The notes: generated from the sequence alone by a model not told the origin. Positions 7,985 to 16,292 are shown, counted from the first letter of the stretch. The stretch is 50,962 bases of DNA from an uncultured Bacteroidota bacterium (GCA_902516925.1 CABYAF010000005.1:1-50962); one strand, 5' to 3'. Made by a program: numbers and translations.

Positions 7985-9258
7985 ATAGTTTAGTATGGTT
8001 CCGAAATAATTTGAGGATTGAAGACAATATTTCATTAAGTAAAGCAATCAATAACTCAGATAACATTTTTGGTTTCATTAATATTGACCCAAAAAATTTT
8101 CTTTTAACCAAGTATGGATTTAAAAAAACAGAAAAATATAGAGCAAAATTTCTACTTGAAACGATATCTGACTTAAAGAGTCAACTTGATACTCTAAACA
8201 TCTCACTAATTATAACTCATAAAGATTTTGACAAATCAATAAAAGAAATAATTAATAACTATGAAATTACAAACATTTACACACAGACAGAGTGGACTAG
8301 AGATGAGTTAAAAGAGGAGTCTTTTATACCAGATGAAATTAATTTGATAAAAGATTTTGATCAATTTTTATTCTCACCAAATGATGTAAAAGGGTTATAC
8401 GATAATATACCTAGAGGGTTCTCCAATTTTAGAAAAAAATGTGAAAAGTATTTATCTGTCAATGATATCTTGTCGATACCCAATTCTCTAAATCCTGATA
8501 ATAAAATTTTATTTGACTACTCTATCCCGACATTGTCTGATCTTGGATTTGAAGATTTTGATGTACATAAAGACTCAGTCTTTAGATTTAAGGGTGGAGA
8601 AACAAATGCTAAGGATAGAATTAAAAATTATTTTTTTGATACAAGAAATGTATCTAGGTATAAATTAACTCGTAATGGACTAATTGGTGAGGATTATAGC
8701 TCAAAATTTTCTCCCTGGCTAGCAAATGGGTCAGTATCTGTCAAATATATTTTCAAATTATTAAAAGAATACGAAACAAAAGTTGAAAAGAATGATTCTA
8801 CATATTGGTTATACTTTGAACTAATCTGGAGAGACTTTTTTAAGTATGTCTCAATGCAACATAAAGATAAATTCTTTAATAAAGATGGAATATATGGTGA
8901 AGATAAAGAATGGTCAGATGATAAAGATGTATTATTAAAATGGATAAATGGTAAGACAGATGAGCCATTTATAAATGCAAATATGATAGAACTCTCAAAT
9001 ACCGGATTTATGTCTAATAGAGGAAGGCAGAATGTAGCAAACTATTTAACTAAAGAATTAAAGATTGACTGGAGAATAGGTGCTGAGTATTTTGAATCTA
9101 TGCTAATAGATTATGATGTTCACAGTAATTATGGAAATTGGCTTTACAATGCAGGTATAGGAAACGACTCAATGCCATTTAGGAAGTTTAATCCAAAACT
9201 ACAATCCGAAAGATATGATCCAGATAAGTCATATGAAAAAACTTGGTTGGATGGTTAA
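7966..9258 (+). CDS. Cryptochrome DASH / DNA photolyase
   Basis: A 430-residue member of the cryptochrome/photolyase family. The N-terminal antenna domain opens with LVWFRNNLRIEDN (9-21). The C-terminal FAD-binding domain includes SKFSPWLANGSVS, WLYFELIWRDFFKY, and the late helix NYGNWLYNAGIGNDS (about 388-402). These and TEWTRDELKEE match the DASH subgroup, which repairs cyclobutane pyrimidine dimers in single-stranded or looped DNA using blue light and reduced FAD. The C-terminus ends soon after RYDPDKSYEKTWL, without the long extension of plant cryptochromes. It overlaps DUF2256 by 19 bases and the following photolyase by 8, so all three are probably co-translated. Confidence 0.9.
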   Translation: MQKQKINSLVWFRNNLRIEDNISLSKAINNSDNIFGFINIDPKNFLLTKYGFKKTEKYRAKFLLETISDLKSQLDTLNISLIITHKDFDKSIKEIINNYEITNIYTQTEWTRDELKEESFIPDEINLIKDFDQFLFSPNDVKGLYDNIPRGFSNFRKKCEKYLSVNDILSIPNSLNPDNKILFDYSIPTLSDLGFEDFDVHKDSVFRFKGGETNAKDRIKNYFFDTRNVSRYKLTRNGLIGEDYSSKFSPWLANGSVSVKYIFKLLKEYETKVEKNDSTYWLYFELIWRDFFKYVSMQHKDKFFNKDGIYGEDKEWSDDKDVLLKWINGKTDEPFINANMIELSNTGFMSNRGRQNVANYLTKELKIDWRIGAEYFESMLIDYDVHSNYGNWLYNAGIGNDSMPFRKFNPKLQSERYDPDKSYEKTWLDG

Positions 9259-10741
9259 TAAATGTTGTCTTGTTTTTCCAAATCAGCTTTTCAAGGAAAG
9301 TAACCTTTTAAAAAATGAAAATCATATTTTTTTAGTAGAGGAATATTTATTTTTTAAACAATATAAATTTCATAAACAAAAAATCTCTTTTCATCGTGCA
9401 ACCATGAAATTCTATGAAGATTATTTAAAAAATAAAAATCTTAGAGTTTCCTACATTAATTCATATGATGAACAATCAAATATTTTAAGCTTGTTAGACT
9501 ACATTAAATCTCAAGGATTCAACCTTGTTGAAATGTACGACCCTGTTGATTATCTTTTGAACAAAAGGATTAAGAAAAAATGTAATGAACATAACATAAA
9601 ACTATTTATTCATGAATCACCTCATTTTTTGAATACTAATGAAGATCTTAAAGATTTTTTTAAGGAATCTAAGAAAAAGTTTTTTCAAACTTCTTTTTAT
9701 AAAACAGAAAGAAAAAAAAGAAATATTCTTATAGATATAGATGGAAGACCAGAGGGTGGTGAGTGGACATATGATATACTAAACAGGAAGAAATATCCCA
9801 AAGGCGAAATTCCTCCTAAAGTTGATTTTCCTAAGGATAATGATTATACCACTAATTCTCAATCATATACAGAAAAGAATTTTAAAGATAATTATGGTGA
9901 GATTGGTATGTTTAAGTACCCAGTTACATTTGATGAATCTGAAAAATGGTTCAATGATTTTTTAGAAAATAGATTCCTAATGTTTGGTGACTATGAAGAT
10001 GCAATTGTTAAAGATGAAGTCACTTTAAATCATAGTTTATTAAGTCCATTGATGAATGTTGGACTTCTAAATCCTAGATATGTTATATCTAAATCAATTG
10101 ATTTTGCAAAAAAGAATAATATTCCTATTAATTCAACTGAAGGTTTTATAAGACAAGTAATAGGTTGGAGAGAATTTATTAGAGGTATTTATACAGTTAA
10201 AGGGAGCTATGAAAGGACACTAAATTATTGGGGATTTAAAAGAAAGATTCCAAAATCCTTCTACACAGGGGAAACAGGTATAGAACCAGTTGATGATTCA
10301 ATTAAAAAAGTTCTCAAAACAGGATATCTTCACCATATTGAAAGACTAATGATACTTGGAAACTTTATGTTATTATGTGAATTTGATCCAGATGAAGTTT
10401 ACAAGTGGTTTATGGAATTATTTATTGATTCTTATGACTGGGTAATGGTCCCTAACATCTATGGGATGAGTCAATTTGCTGATGGAGGCTTGATGTCTAC
10501 AAAACCATACATTAGTAGTAGTAATTATGTTTATAAAATGAGTGATTTTAAAAAAGGTGAATGGGATTCTACTTGGGATGGTTTATTTTGGAGATTTATG
10601 AACAAACAAAGGGACTTTTTTGTAAAAAACCCTAGACTTAGAATGCTTATAAACACATTTGATAAAATGAGTTCTGAAAAAAGGGAACTACATGTTTTAA
10701 ATGCTGAAAAGTTTTTAGAAAAAATTGATAATGAAAAGTAA
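9251..10741 (+). CDS. FeS-BCP-type (PhrB/CryPro) photolyase lacking the iron-sulfur cysteines
   Basis: A 496-residue protein of the prokaryotic (6-4) photolyase family, related to PhrB/CryB (COG3046). Family landmarks include LVFPNQLF near the start, HRATMKFY, GRPEGGEWTYD, GFIRQVIGWREFIRG, a TGETG segment at 339-343, and HHIERLMILGNFMLL followed by GMSQFADGGLMSTKPY. The ATG at 9251 is chosen because it gives the family N-terminus; the open frame extends 36 bases further upstream. The oddity is cysteine content: only Cys5, Cys6, Cys111 and Cys376 occur. The TGET-x-x-C region and the loop after MSD (from residue 430), which hold the four 4Fe-4S ligands in relatives, have none, and that loop is shorter. 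Repair activity is probable but not proven. Confidence 0.87.
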   Translation: MVNKCCLVFPNQLFKESNLLKNENHIFLVEEYLFFKQYKFHKQKISFHRATMKFYEDYLKNKNLRVSYINSYDEQSNILSLLDYIKSQGFNLVEMYDPVDYLLNKRIKKKCNEHNIKLFIHESPHFLNTNEDLKDFFKESKKKFFQTSFYKTERKKRNILIDIDGRPEGGEWTYDILNRKKYPKGEIPPKVDFPKDNDYTTNSQSYTEKNFKDNYGEIGMFKYPVTFDESEKWFNDFLENRFLMFGDYEDAIVKDEVTLNHSLLSPLMNVGLLNPRYVISKSIDFAKKNNIPINSTEGFIRQVIGWREFIRGIYTVKGSYERTLNYWGFKRKIPKSFYTGETGIEPVDDSIKKVLKTGYLHHIERLMILGNFMLLCEFDPDEVYKWFMELFIDSYDWVMVPNIYGMSQFADGGLMSTKPYISSSNYVYKMSDFKKGEWDSTWDGLFWRFMNKQRDFFVKNPRLRMLINTFDKMSSEKRELHVLNAEKFLEKIDNEK

Positions 10742-11006
10742 GAACTTAGAAGAAATAGACAGGATCATTGAAATGGCTTGGGAGGATAGGACCCCATTTG
10801 AGGCAATATTTCTTCAGTTTGATATAAATGAGAAGGAATTAAAAGCGATAATGAGAAATAACCTGAAGAAAAGTAGTTTTAAACTTTGGAGAGAAAGAGT
10901 TAGCGGAAGAAAAACAAAGCATTCAAAACTAAGAGAGAATAGTATAGATAGATTTAAGTGTAAACTACAAAGAACTATTTCAAACAATAAAATCTCGAAA
11001 AGATAA
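10731..11006 (+). CDS. TIGR03643/DUF2805 family protein
   Basis: A small basic protein of 91 residues starting at the ATG at 10731; the frame is open from a TTG at 10725. It has the helical pattern LEEIDRIIEMAWEDRTPFEAIFLQFDINEKELKAIMRNNLKKSSFKLWR, with a likely helix-turn-helix-like core, then RVSGRKTKHSKL and a very basic tail. This matches the TIGR03643 (DUF2805) family, another small unknown that follows cryptochrome/photolyase genes in many aquatic bacteria. It overlaps the photolyase by 11 bases and ends the plus-strand cassette, two bases from the convergent murA stop. DNA binding is suggested by charge and shape only. Confidence 0.82.
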   Translation: MKSKNLEEIDRIIEMAWEDRTPFEAIFLQFDINEKELKAIMRNNLKKSSFKLWRERVSGRKTKHSKLRENSIDRFKCKLQRTISNNKISKR

Positions 11007-11008
11007 CA

Positions 11009-12319
11009 CTACACCCTATCTATATCTGCACCAATAGATTTTAATCTTTCTACAATGTTTTCATAGCCTCTATCTATTTGTTCAACATTCTGAATAATGC
11101 TTTCTCCTGAAGCAGAAAGTGCAGCAATCAACAATGCAATACCAGCTCTGATATCCGGTGAGGTCATTATAGTGGGTTTTAAAGAGGATTTAAAATTAAG
11201 TCCAATAACTGATGCTCTATGTGGATCACATAGAATTATTTTTGCACCCATATCAATTAATTTATCTACAAAAAATAATCTACTCTCAAACATCTTTTGA
11301 TGGATTAAAGAACTTCCATTAGCTTGTGTAGCTACAACTAAGATAATTGATATCAAATCAGGGCTAAAACCAGGCCAAGGAGCATCAGAGATAGTTAATA
11401 TAGAACCGTCAATATAGTTAGACACGGAATATCCTTTAGGATGTTCAGGTATTAAGATATCATCTCCTTCTCTTTTTATGGTAATACCTAATTTTCTAAA
11501 AACATCTGGTATTTGGCCTAAGTTATCCCATGACACATTTTTAATTTTTAATTTACTTCTAGTCATTGCAGCTAGACCAATCCAACTTCCAATTTCAATC
11601 ATATCTGGAAGAATATTATGATTTGCTCCATTCAATGATGAAACCCCATTTATCTTCAACAAATTTGATCCAATGCCTTTAATATTAGCGCCCATATTAT
11701 TTAGTAGTTTACAAAGTTGTTGAACATAAGGCTCACATGCAGCATTATAGATTGTAGTTTGTCCTTTAGCTAGGACAGAGGCCATCACAATGTTTGCCGT
11801 ACCTGTAACAGATGCCTCATCGAGTAATATATCTGCTCCTCTAAGAGAGTTCTTAGAGGTAACTAAATACATTCTATTTTTTGAGTTATAGTCAAGTTTT
11901 GCTCCGAGTTTTTCAAGATTTATAAAGTGAGTATCTAGTCTTCTCCTACCTATTTTATCACCACCTGGTCTTGGGATTGATGCTAAGCCAAATCTAGCAA
12001 GAAGTGGGCCAACTAACATAATTGATCCTCTTAATTTCTTTGCATTATTAATAAAATCTTGATTTTCAAGATATTTTAAATCAATTTGTTTTGAGTTAAA
12101 AGAGTATTTTCCTTCACCTAGTTCAATAACCTGAACACCTAGACTTTTAAGTATATAAATCAATTTTACTACGTCTATTATTTTAGGAACGTTTGAGATA
12201 ATTATATCATCATCTGATAGTAGAGTAGCACAAATAACCTGAAGAGCTTCGTTCTTAGCACCTTGAGGTGTTATTTCACCTGACAACTTTACTCCACCTC
12301 TTACTCTTAAACTAGACAT
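11009..12319 (-). CDS. murA: UDP-N-acetylglucosamine 1-carboxyvinyltransferase MurA
   Basis: A 436-residue EPSP-synthase-fold enzyme that transfers enolpyruvate from PEP to UDP-GlcNAc, the first committed step of peptidoglycan synthesis, in the cytosol. The N-terminus LSGEITPQGAKNEALQ carries the catalytic Lys22-Asn23 pair, and ASVTGTANIVMA is also typical. At the fosfomycin-reactive loop the sequence is RPGGDKIGRRRLDTHF. Asp121 stands where most bacteria have the Cys alkylated by fosfomycin, a substitution known to give intrinsic resistance. Its ATG overlaps the stop of the DUF4290 gene (TAATG at 12319), so the two form an operon. Length is normal. Confidence 0.96.
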   Translation of the reverse strand: MSSLRVRGGVKLSGEITPQGAKNEALQVICATLLSDDDIIISNVPKIIDVVKLIYILKSLGVQVIELGEGKYSFNSKQIDLKYLENQDFINNAKKLRGSIMLVGPLLARFGLASIPRPGGDKIGRRRLDTHFINLEKLGAKLDYNSKNRMYLVTSKNSLRGADILLDEASVTGTANIVMASVLAKGQTTIYNAACEPYVQQLCKLLNNMGANIKGIGSNLLKINGVSSLNGANHNILPDMIEIGSWIGLAAMTRSKLKIKNVSWDNLGQIPDVFRKLGITIKREGDDILIPEHPKGYSVSNYIDGSILTISDAPWPGFSPDLISIILVVATQANGSSLIHQKMFESRLFFVDKLIDMGAKIILCDPHRASVIGLNFKSSLKPTIMTSPDIRAGIALLIAALSASGESIIQNVEQIDRGYENIVERLKSIGADIDRV

Positions 12320-12957
12320 TAATATCTTCTTTTAGACTTCTTGCGATTTTTATTGTTTGTCTTATAATTATTATTTGTCTTGACTTTATTTTTAAGAAAT
12401 TCACTTGAATCTGTTAATGGAAGCTTTGACTCAGGAACCTTTAGAGATCCGTTGGATAAATCAGCTAGATGATCAAAAATAACTTTATCATCAACAGAAT
12501 CTTTATTCCAATTTAAGAAACATTTTTTCATATGATTAGCAATGTTTGCTATAAGTTTATCCTTTAATTCTCCTTCTTCCCATTCTAATGCAATATCAAT
12601 CATTTTCTTGATATTATTTCCGTAGAATCTATACTTAGGATAACTCTGAGGATATTCAAGTTTATTTGGCTTACTATTAACATAAAGTTCTTTTGATGGC
12701 TTTTCAAAAGGACTATCAACATCAAGTTCAAAATTTGACATAATAAATAACTGAGCCCAAAGCTTATGTTGGAAATCAGGTACATCTCTAAGGTGAGGAT
12801 TAAGGTTACCCATAACACCAATTATAGCTTTAGCCATTTTATTCCTTTCACCCTTATCTTTTAGGGCTACTGCCTGGTCGATCATTTGGTGAATATGTCT
12901 TCCATATTCTGGAATTATAAGCTTAGTTCTCTCAGTATTGTATTCTAATGAGTTCAT
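12319..12957 (-). CDS. DUF4290 family protein
   Basis: A hydrophilic, mostly helical protein of about 212 residues, matching the Bacteroidetes-specific DUF4290 family. It opens MNSLEYNTERTKLIIPEYGRHIHQMID and contains MGNLNPHLRDVPDFQHKLWAQLFIMS. The C-terminus is a basic, Asn/Lys-rich tail. The frame extends to 12987, but the ATG at 12957 gives the family's usual start; an ATG at 12963 is also possible. It lies immediately upstream of murA with a TAATG overlap, a conserved pairing in flavobacteria. Function unknown. The basic tail might contact nucleic acid or membrane, which is speculation. Confidence 0.85.
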   Translation of the reverse strand: MNSLEYNTERTKLIIPEYGRHIHQMIDQAVALKDKGERNKMAKAIIGVMGNLNPHLRDVPDFQHKLWAQLFIMSNFELDVDSPFEKPSKELYVNSKPNKLEYPQSYPKYRFYGNNIKKMIDIALEWEEGELKDKLIANIANHMKKCFLNWNKDSVDDKVIFDHLADLSNGSLKVPESKLPLTDSSEFLKNKVKTNNNYKTNNKNRKKSKRRY

Positions 12958-12988
12958 ATACATGCAATTTAATAAATTAATTACCAAT

Positions 12989-13282
12989 CTAAAGGCTAAT
13001 TATATCTTCTATGACACTTACTTCTTTATAAATTTTAATGACATCTGCAGGGGTTAAAGCATAAAAATCAAATGTTACACTTATAAATTTATTATTTGTC
13101 GAAGATTTTTGAGATATATTTCCCTTAAAACTATAAAGAATTGATTTTAATTTATCTAATTCACCTTCATCGTTTTTAAGAATAAATTTATATAGATAAG
13201 ATCCCGGCCATGATTGAGATTCTTTTAATTGTTCTTCAAATCTTAAATAAAAATCTTCAGATTTAGTGCTTTTATTTGACAA
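12989..13282 (-). CDS. DUF493 (YbeD-like) family protein
   Basis: A small alpha/beta protein of about 97 residues with the DUF493/YbeD pattern: FYLRFEEQLKESQSWPGSYLYKFILK, then KLKSILYSFKGNISQKSSTNNKFISVTFDF, and VIKIYKEVSVIEDIISL. The fold is ACT/ferredoxin-like; the function is unproven, perhaps regulatory or in lipoate metabolism in E. coli. No ATG exists in the conserved part. The only ATG in frame (13387) lies inside the divergent ATPase gene and would add an unrelated hydrophobic extension. A TTG at 13282 gives a normal-length protein starting Met-Ser-Asn-Lys and is preferred. It is one base upstream-spaced from the DUF4290 open frame. Confidence 0.8.
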   Translation of the reverse strand: MSNKSTKSEDFYLRFEEQLKESQSWPGSYLYKFILKNDEGELDKLKSILYSFKGNISQKSSTNNKFISVTFDFYALTPADVIKIYKEVSVIEDIISL

Positions 13283-13334
13283 TGAAATTAATTTTGTAAA
13301 TAATAGACAAATATAACCAATCTGATCTGGAGAA

Positions 13335-13877
13335 ATGTCAGAAATAAAAATAAATAAAAGAATTGTATTAGCTGGAGGTCCAAGCACTGGAAAGACGAGT
13401 GTTATAAATGAATTAAAGAAAAAAGACTTTTATTGCTTTGAAGAGGCTGCAAGAGAGATTTTTGATGAGTTCAAATTGAAAGGATTAGGGTTTAAGACAG
13501 ATCCAATTGAAATAAGTAAAAATATTTTTAATAAAAGAAAACTTGACTTTGAAGCTGCTGAAAATATAGAATGTAGGGATAATTTAGTCTTCTATGATAG
13601 AGGTATTCATGAGGTGACCGCTTATCTTAGATCTATTGGTAATTCGTCAAATTATTGGGATAGGATTCCTTTAGAATATAAATATGACATAATCTTTTTA
13701 TTCGAGCCCTGGAAAGAGATATATAAAAAGGATGATAATAGAATTGAGGAATTCAGCGATGCTAAAAAGATTAGTCCTTTTATAATAAGCATATATGAAC
13801 AATCAGGGATTAATATGATTAAAGTGCCTAACCTAAGTATTGAAGAAAGAGTTAGATTTATTTTAGATAGAATATAA
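13335..13877 (+). CDS. AAA_28-type P-loop ATPase/kinase
   Basis: A 180-residue P-loop protein. The Walker A motif is GGPSTGKT at 14-21, a Walker B-like strand lies at NLVFYDRGIHEV, and a lid region follows at about 125-150. The pattern (GGPSTGKTSVINEL, EEAAREIFDEF, DRGIHEVTAYL) matches AAA_28/NadR-like small ATPases, which phosphorylate or sense small ligands. The exact substrate is unknown. It runs divergently from the DUF493 gene and overlaps fmt by one base (TAATG at 13877), so it is probably co-translated with it. Confidence 0.8.
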   Translation: MSEIKINKRIVLAGGPSTGKTSVINELKKKDFYCFEEAAREIFDEFKLKGLGFKTDPIEISKNIFNKRKLDFEAAENIECRDNLVFYDRGIHEVTAYLRSIGNSSNYWDRIPLEYKYDIIFLFEPWKEIYKKDDNRIEEFSDAKKISPFIISIYEQSGINMIKVPNLSIEERVRFILDRI

Positions 13878-14821
13878 TGAATGAATTAAAAATAATTTTT
13901 TTTGGCACACCAAGTTTTGCAGTAGACTCTCTTCATGAGATAAATTTAAATTATAATGTAGTCTATGCAGTTACGACGCCTGACAAAAAATCTGGAAGAG
14001 GTCAAAAAATAAATGAAAGTAAGGTAAAACAATATGCTAAAAAGAATAATATTAAAATTCTTCAACCTGAAAATCTTAATGACAAAGAGTTTATTAATCA
14101 AATTGAAGCTATTCAACCGGATTTAATTATTGTCGTAGCCTACAGAAAGCTTCCTTTTGACATATTTTCTATTCCAAAGTATGGTACAATTAACCTTCAT
14201 GCTTCATTATTACCAAATTATAGAGGAGCTGCACCTATAAATTGGTGTTTAATTAATAATGAGAAAAAAACTGGTGTTACTACATTCTTTATAAACGAAA
14301 AGATTGACCAAGGAGATGTTCTACTCAAAGAGGAAATTATTATTAGTGATGAAGATGACTTTGGTTCTTTATATCTAAAATTATCATCTATTGGATCAAA
14401 ATTACTAGTAAAAACAATTAATGGAGTTGTTACAGATACTCTTAAAGCATCCAAGCAGTTAATCGATGAAGATATAAAAATTGCTCCTAAATTATCCAAA
14501 GAGAACACCAGGATAATTTGGAATAAACCTACTAAAGAAATATTAGGGAAAATTAGAGGGCTATCTCCAATACCAGGTGCATGGACAATTCTAAAAAATG
14601 GAGATATTGAAATTAGAATGAAAATTCTCAAGGCTGAAATAGGTAAAAAAATATTAAACAAAAAAGTTGGAAAAATTTTAATTCATGACAGGGAGTTACA
14701 TGTATATTCTGAGGATAGGATTATAAATTGCACCCTTATTCAGTTAGAAAATAAGAGAGTAATGAGTGCTAAAGACTTGATAAATGGGTTAAAACTTGAT
14801 GAAAATTCCCATGTTTATTGA
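13877..14821 (+). CDS. fmt: Methionyl-tRNA formyltransferase
   Basis: A 314-residue enzyme that formylates initiator Met-tRNA using 10-formyl-tetrahydrofolate. The N-terminal domain has FFGTPSFAVDSL at 8-19, the flexible tRNA-binding loop TTPDKKSGRGQK, and the folate-site signature LHASLLPNYRGAAPINW. Asn106, His108 and Asp145 form the catalytic trio. The C-terminal beta-barrel domain follows (about 210-314, with IRGLSPIPGAWT). Full length and normal architecture. It overlaps the AAA_28 ATPase gene by one base and is followed by a promoter for the HU gene, so the operon probably ends here. I see no strong hairpin between fmt and HU. Confidence 0.96.
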   Translation: MNELKIIFFGTPSFAVDSLHEINLNYNVVYAVTTPDKKSGRGQKINESKVKQYAKKNNIKILQPENLNDKEFINQIEAIQPDLIIVVAYRKLPFDIFSIPKYGTINLHASLLPNYRGAAPINWCLINNEKKTGVTTFFINEKIDQGDVLLKEEIIISDEDDFGSLYLKLSSIGSKLLVKTINGVVTDTLKASKQLIDEDIKIAPKLSKENTRIIWNKPTKEILGKIRGLSPIPGAWTILKNGDIEIRMKILKAEIGKKILNKKVGKILIHDRELHVYSEDRIINCTLIQLENKRVMSAKDLINGLKLDENSHVY

Positions 14822-14892
14822 TGAAATTACTAGGATTATCAACAAAACACCCCTATTTATTAACAATATTCTACTTTTACCCCCTAATTTCA

Positions 14893-14921
14893 TTGGACTT
14901 ATATAATATCACATATTTTTG
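14893..14921 (+). promoter_or_regulatory. Bacteroidetes housekeeping promoter for HU
   Basis: A TTG at 14893-14895 is followed after 18 bases by TATTTTTG at 14914-14921, an exact TAnnTTTG. Both boxes and their spacing agree with the sigma-ABfr/RpoD consensus of Bacteroidetes. The predicted start of transcription is about 14926-14928, leaving a leader of roughly 17-20 bases to the ATG at 14945. It is the best full promoter in the window. Confidence 0.75.
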
Positions 14922-14944
14922 TTTAAACATTAAAATTAAGTGAT

Positions 14945-15217
14945 ATGAACAAATCAGAATTAATTGATGCAATGGCAGCTTCCGCTGGCATTTCAAAAGC
15001 ATCAGCGAAAATGGCTCTAGAAGCATTTCTAGGGAGTGTTAGTTCAACTTTAAAAGGTGGTGGAAGAGTTTCACTAGTTGGATTCGGATCTTGGTCAGTT
15101 TCTCAAAGAGCTGCAAGAGATGGTAGAAATCCTCAAACTGGTGCTACTATTAAAATACCAGCAAAGAAAGTTGTTAAATTTAAAGCTGGAGCTGAACTTT
15201 CAAGTACAGTAAACTAA
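14945..15217 (+). CDS. HU-family nucleoid DNA-binding protein
   Basis: A 90-residue DNABII protein that binds and bends DNA as a dimer. It opens MNKSELIDAMAASAGISKASAKMAL and has the beta-arm signature GFGSWSVSQRAARDGRNPQTGATIKIPAKK. The arm carries the Arg-Asn-Pro tip (about residues 60-62) that intercalates in the minor groove. It is monocistronic, with its own strong promoter (14893-14921) and an intrinsic terminator (15245-15279). Alanine- and serine-rich codon use and the clean promoter suggest high expression. Length is exactly that of the family. Confidence 0.96.
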   Translation: MNKSELIDAMAASAGISKASAKMALEAFLGSVSSTLKGGGRVSLVGFGSWSVSQRAARDGRNPQTGATIKIPAKKVVKFKAGAELSSTVN

Positions 15218-15244
15218 GTTTTAAATTCATTTAAAAAAATGTCT

Positions 15245-15279
15245 AAAAAGGAGCTTCTAAGTGAAGCTCTTTTTTTTTT
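15245..15279 (+). terminator. Intrinsic terminator after HU
   Basis: GAGCTTC (15251-15257) pairs perfectly with GAAGCTC (15263-15269) around a five-base loop, extended by A/T pairs, and is followed by nine or ten T residues up to 15279. It is the clearest rho-independent terminator in the protein-coding part of the window. Confidence 0.9.
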
Positions 15280-15282
15280 AAT

Positions 15283-15822
15283 ATGAAAGGAAAAATACTT
15301 ATATCATCACCAAGCCTCTTAACTGATATGATTTTTTATAAATCAATCGTATTAATTGTTGATCAGACTGATGAGGGTATTACTGGCTTTATATTAAACA
15401 GACCCTCTGATCTTTTTATGATTAAAGAAGTTGAATCATCTGAAAAAATTAAAATAGATTTATATTATGGTGGACCGGTATCATCTGACCACTTTTACTT
15501 GTTAAAAAGTGAAAAAATTTACACAGAAATTATTAATATCTATGATAATCTATTTTGGGGAAATAATTTAGATTTTCTTATTAATCAGGTTGAGAAAGGA
15601 ATTATAAAAATGGATGACTTTATATTATTTCAAGGATATTCAGGCTGGGGCTTGGGACAACTAGATGATGAAATAGCTAATGATAGTTGGATAATTAGCA
15701 ATAAAAAAGCAGAGGAAATATTTAACTACAGAAAAAAAAATAGTTGGAATAAACTAATTAAAGAATTTGGAAATAAATACAGGTTATGGTCAAATTCACC
15801 TGATGACATAACTTTAAATTAA
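15283..15822 (+). CDS. YqgE/AlgH family protein
   Basis: A 179-residue protein of the YqgE/AlgH family (DUF179). Typical features are GKILISSPSLLTDMIFYKSIVLIVD at the N-terminus, GFILNRPSD near residue 36, YYGGPVSSDHFYLL, and the late YSGWGLGQLDDEI. The fold is known, but the biochemical role is not; in Pseudomonas it was linked to alginate regulation. It starts right after the HU terminator, so it needs its own promoter or read-through. Its TAA stop shares the TTAA at 15819-15822 with the stop of the convergent START-like gene. Confidence 0.92.
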   Translation: MKGKILISSPSLLTDMIFYKSIVLIVDQTDEGITGFILNRPSDLFMIKEVESSEKIKIDLYYGGPVSSDHFYLLKSEKIYTEIINIYDNLFWGNNLDFLINQVEKGIIKMDDFILFQGYSGWGLGQLDDEIANDSWIISNKKAEEIFNYRKKNSWNKLIKEFGNKYRLWSNSPDDITLN

Positions 15823-16211
15823 GTTGACCCTAAAACTTGTTTTAAATCTGATATTAAACTATCCCAGAGAAGCTTTGCCTCCTCTAGCTCATTTTCATCA
15901 GCATAGTCCGTTATAATAAGTGAAACATCTTTTGTAATTTCATCCATTTGAATCTTAAATTCAAAGAAATAATCTTCTTCATCATCTTCCCCGTTAATCC
16001 ATTGGAATCTAATTTTTTCATTTATTTTTTTTGAAAGAACTCTAGCATATTCTTCAGAATCGCCCCAAAAAAATGTATACTTTTCACCCCTGTAGTTTAC
16101 ATCATCAGAAAACCATTCAGAAAGGCCGGAAGCAGTTGATAGATACTGAAATAAAAGTTGTGGAGATGATTGAAAATCATACTCAATTACAAATTCTTTT
16201 TTCTTACTCAT
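15819..16211 (-). CDS. START-like (SRPBCC) domain protein
   Basis: A 130-residue acidic protein with an SRPBCC/START-like fold, resembling the Bacteroidetes START-like family (PF19569 type) and distant AHSA1 proteins. The segment FVIEYDFQSSPQLLFQYLSTASGLSEWFSDDV is followed by alternating strands and a C-terminal helix (about 105-128, AKLLWDSLISDLKQVL). It has a marked run of Asp/Glu around residue 75 (GEDDEEDYFFEF). Such proteins bind a hydrophobic ligand or partner protein; the ligand is unknown. Convergent with yqgE, sharing the four bases TTAA. Confidence 0.85.
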   Translation of the reverse strand: MSKKKEFVIEYDFQSSPQLLFQYLSTASGLSEWFSDDVNYRGEKYTFFWGDSEEYARVLSKKINEKIRFQWINGEDDEEDYFFEFKIQMDEITKDVSLIITDYADENELEEAKLLWDSLISDLKQVLGST

Positions 16212-16292
16212 ATATTTTCCAATATATTAAAAAAAGTTAGTATTTAAGTTAATAAAGAGTTTTTTAGCAATAATTTCTTGAGATTTGTTTTA

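Noticed and set aside
13283-13387. An ATG-started N-terminal extension of the DUF493 protein
   Set aside because: It would overlap the start of the divergent ATPase and adds a sequence unlike the family; the TTG at 13282 gives the usual length.
14822-14892. A terminator hairpin between fmt and HU
   Set aside because: No inverted repeat followed by T-run could be identified; only the HU promoter is supported in this gap.
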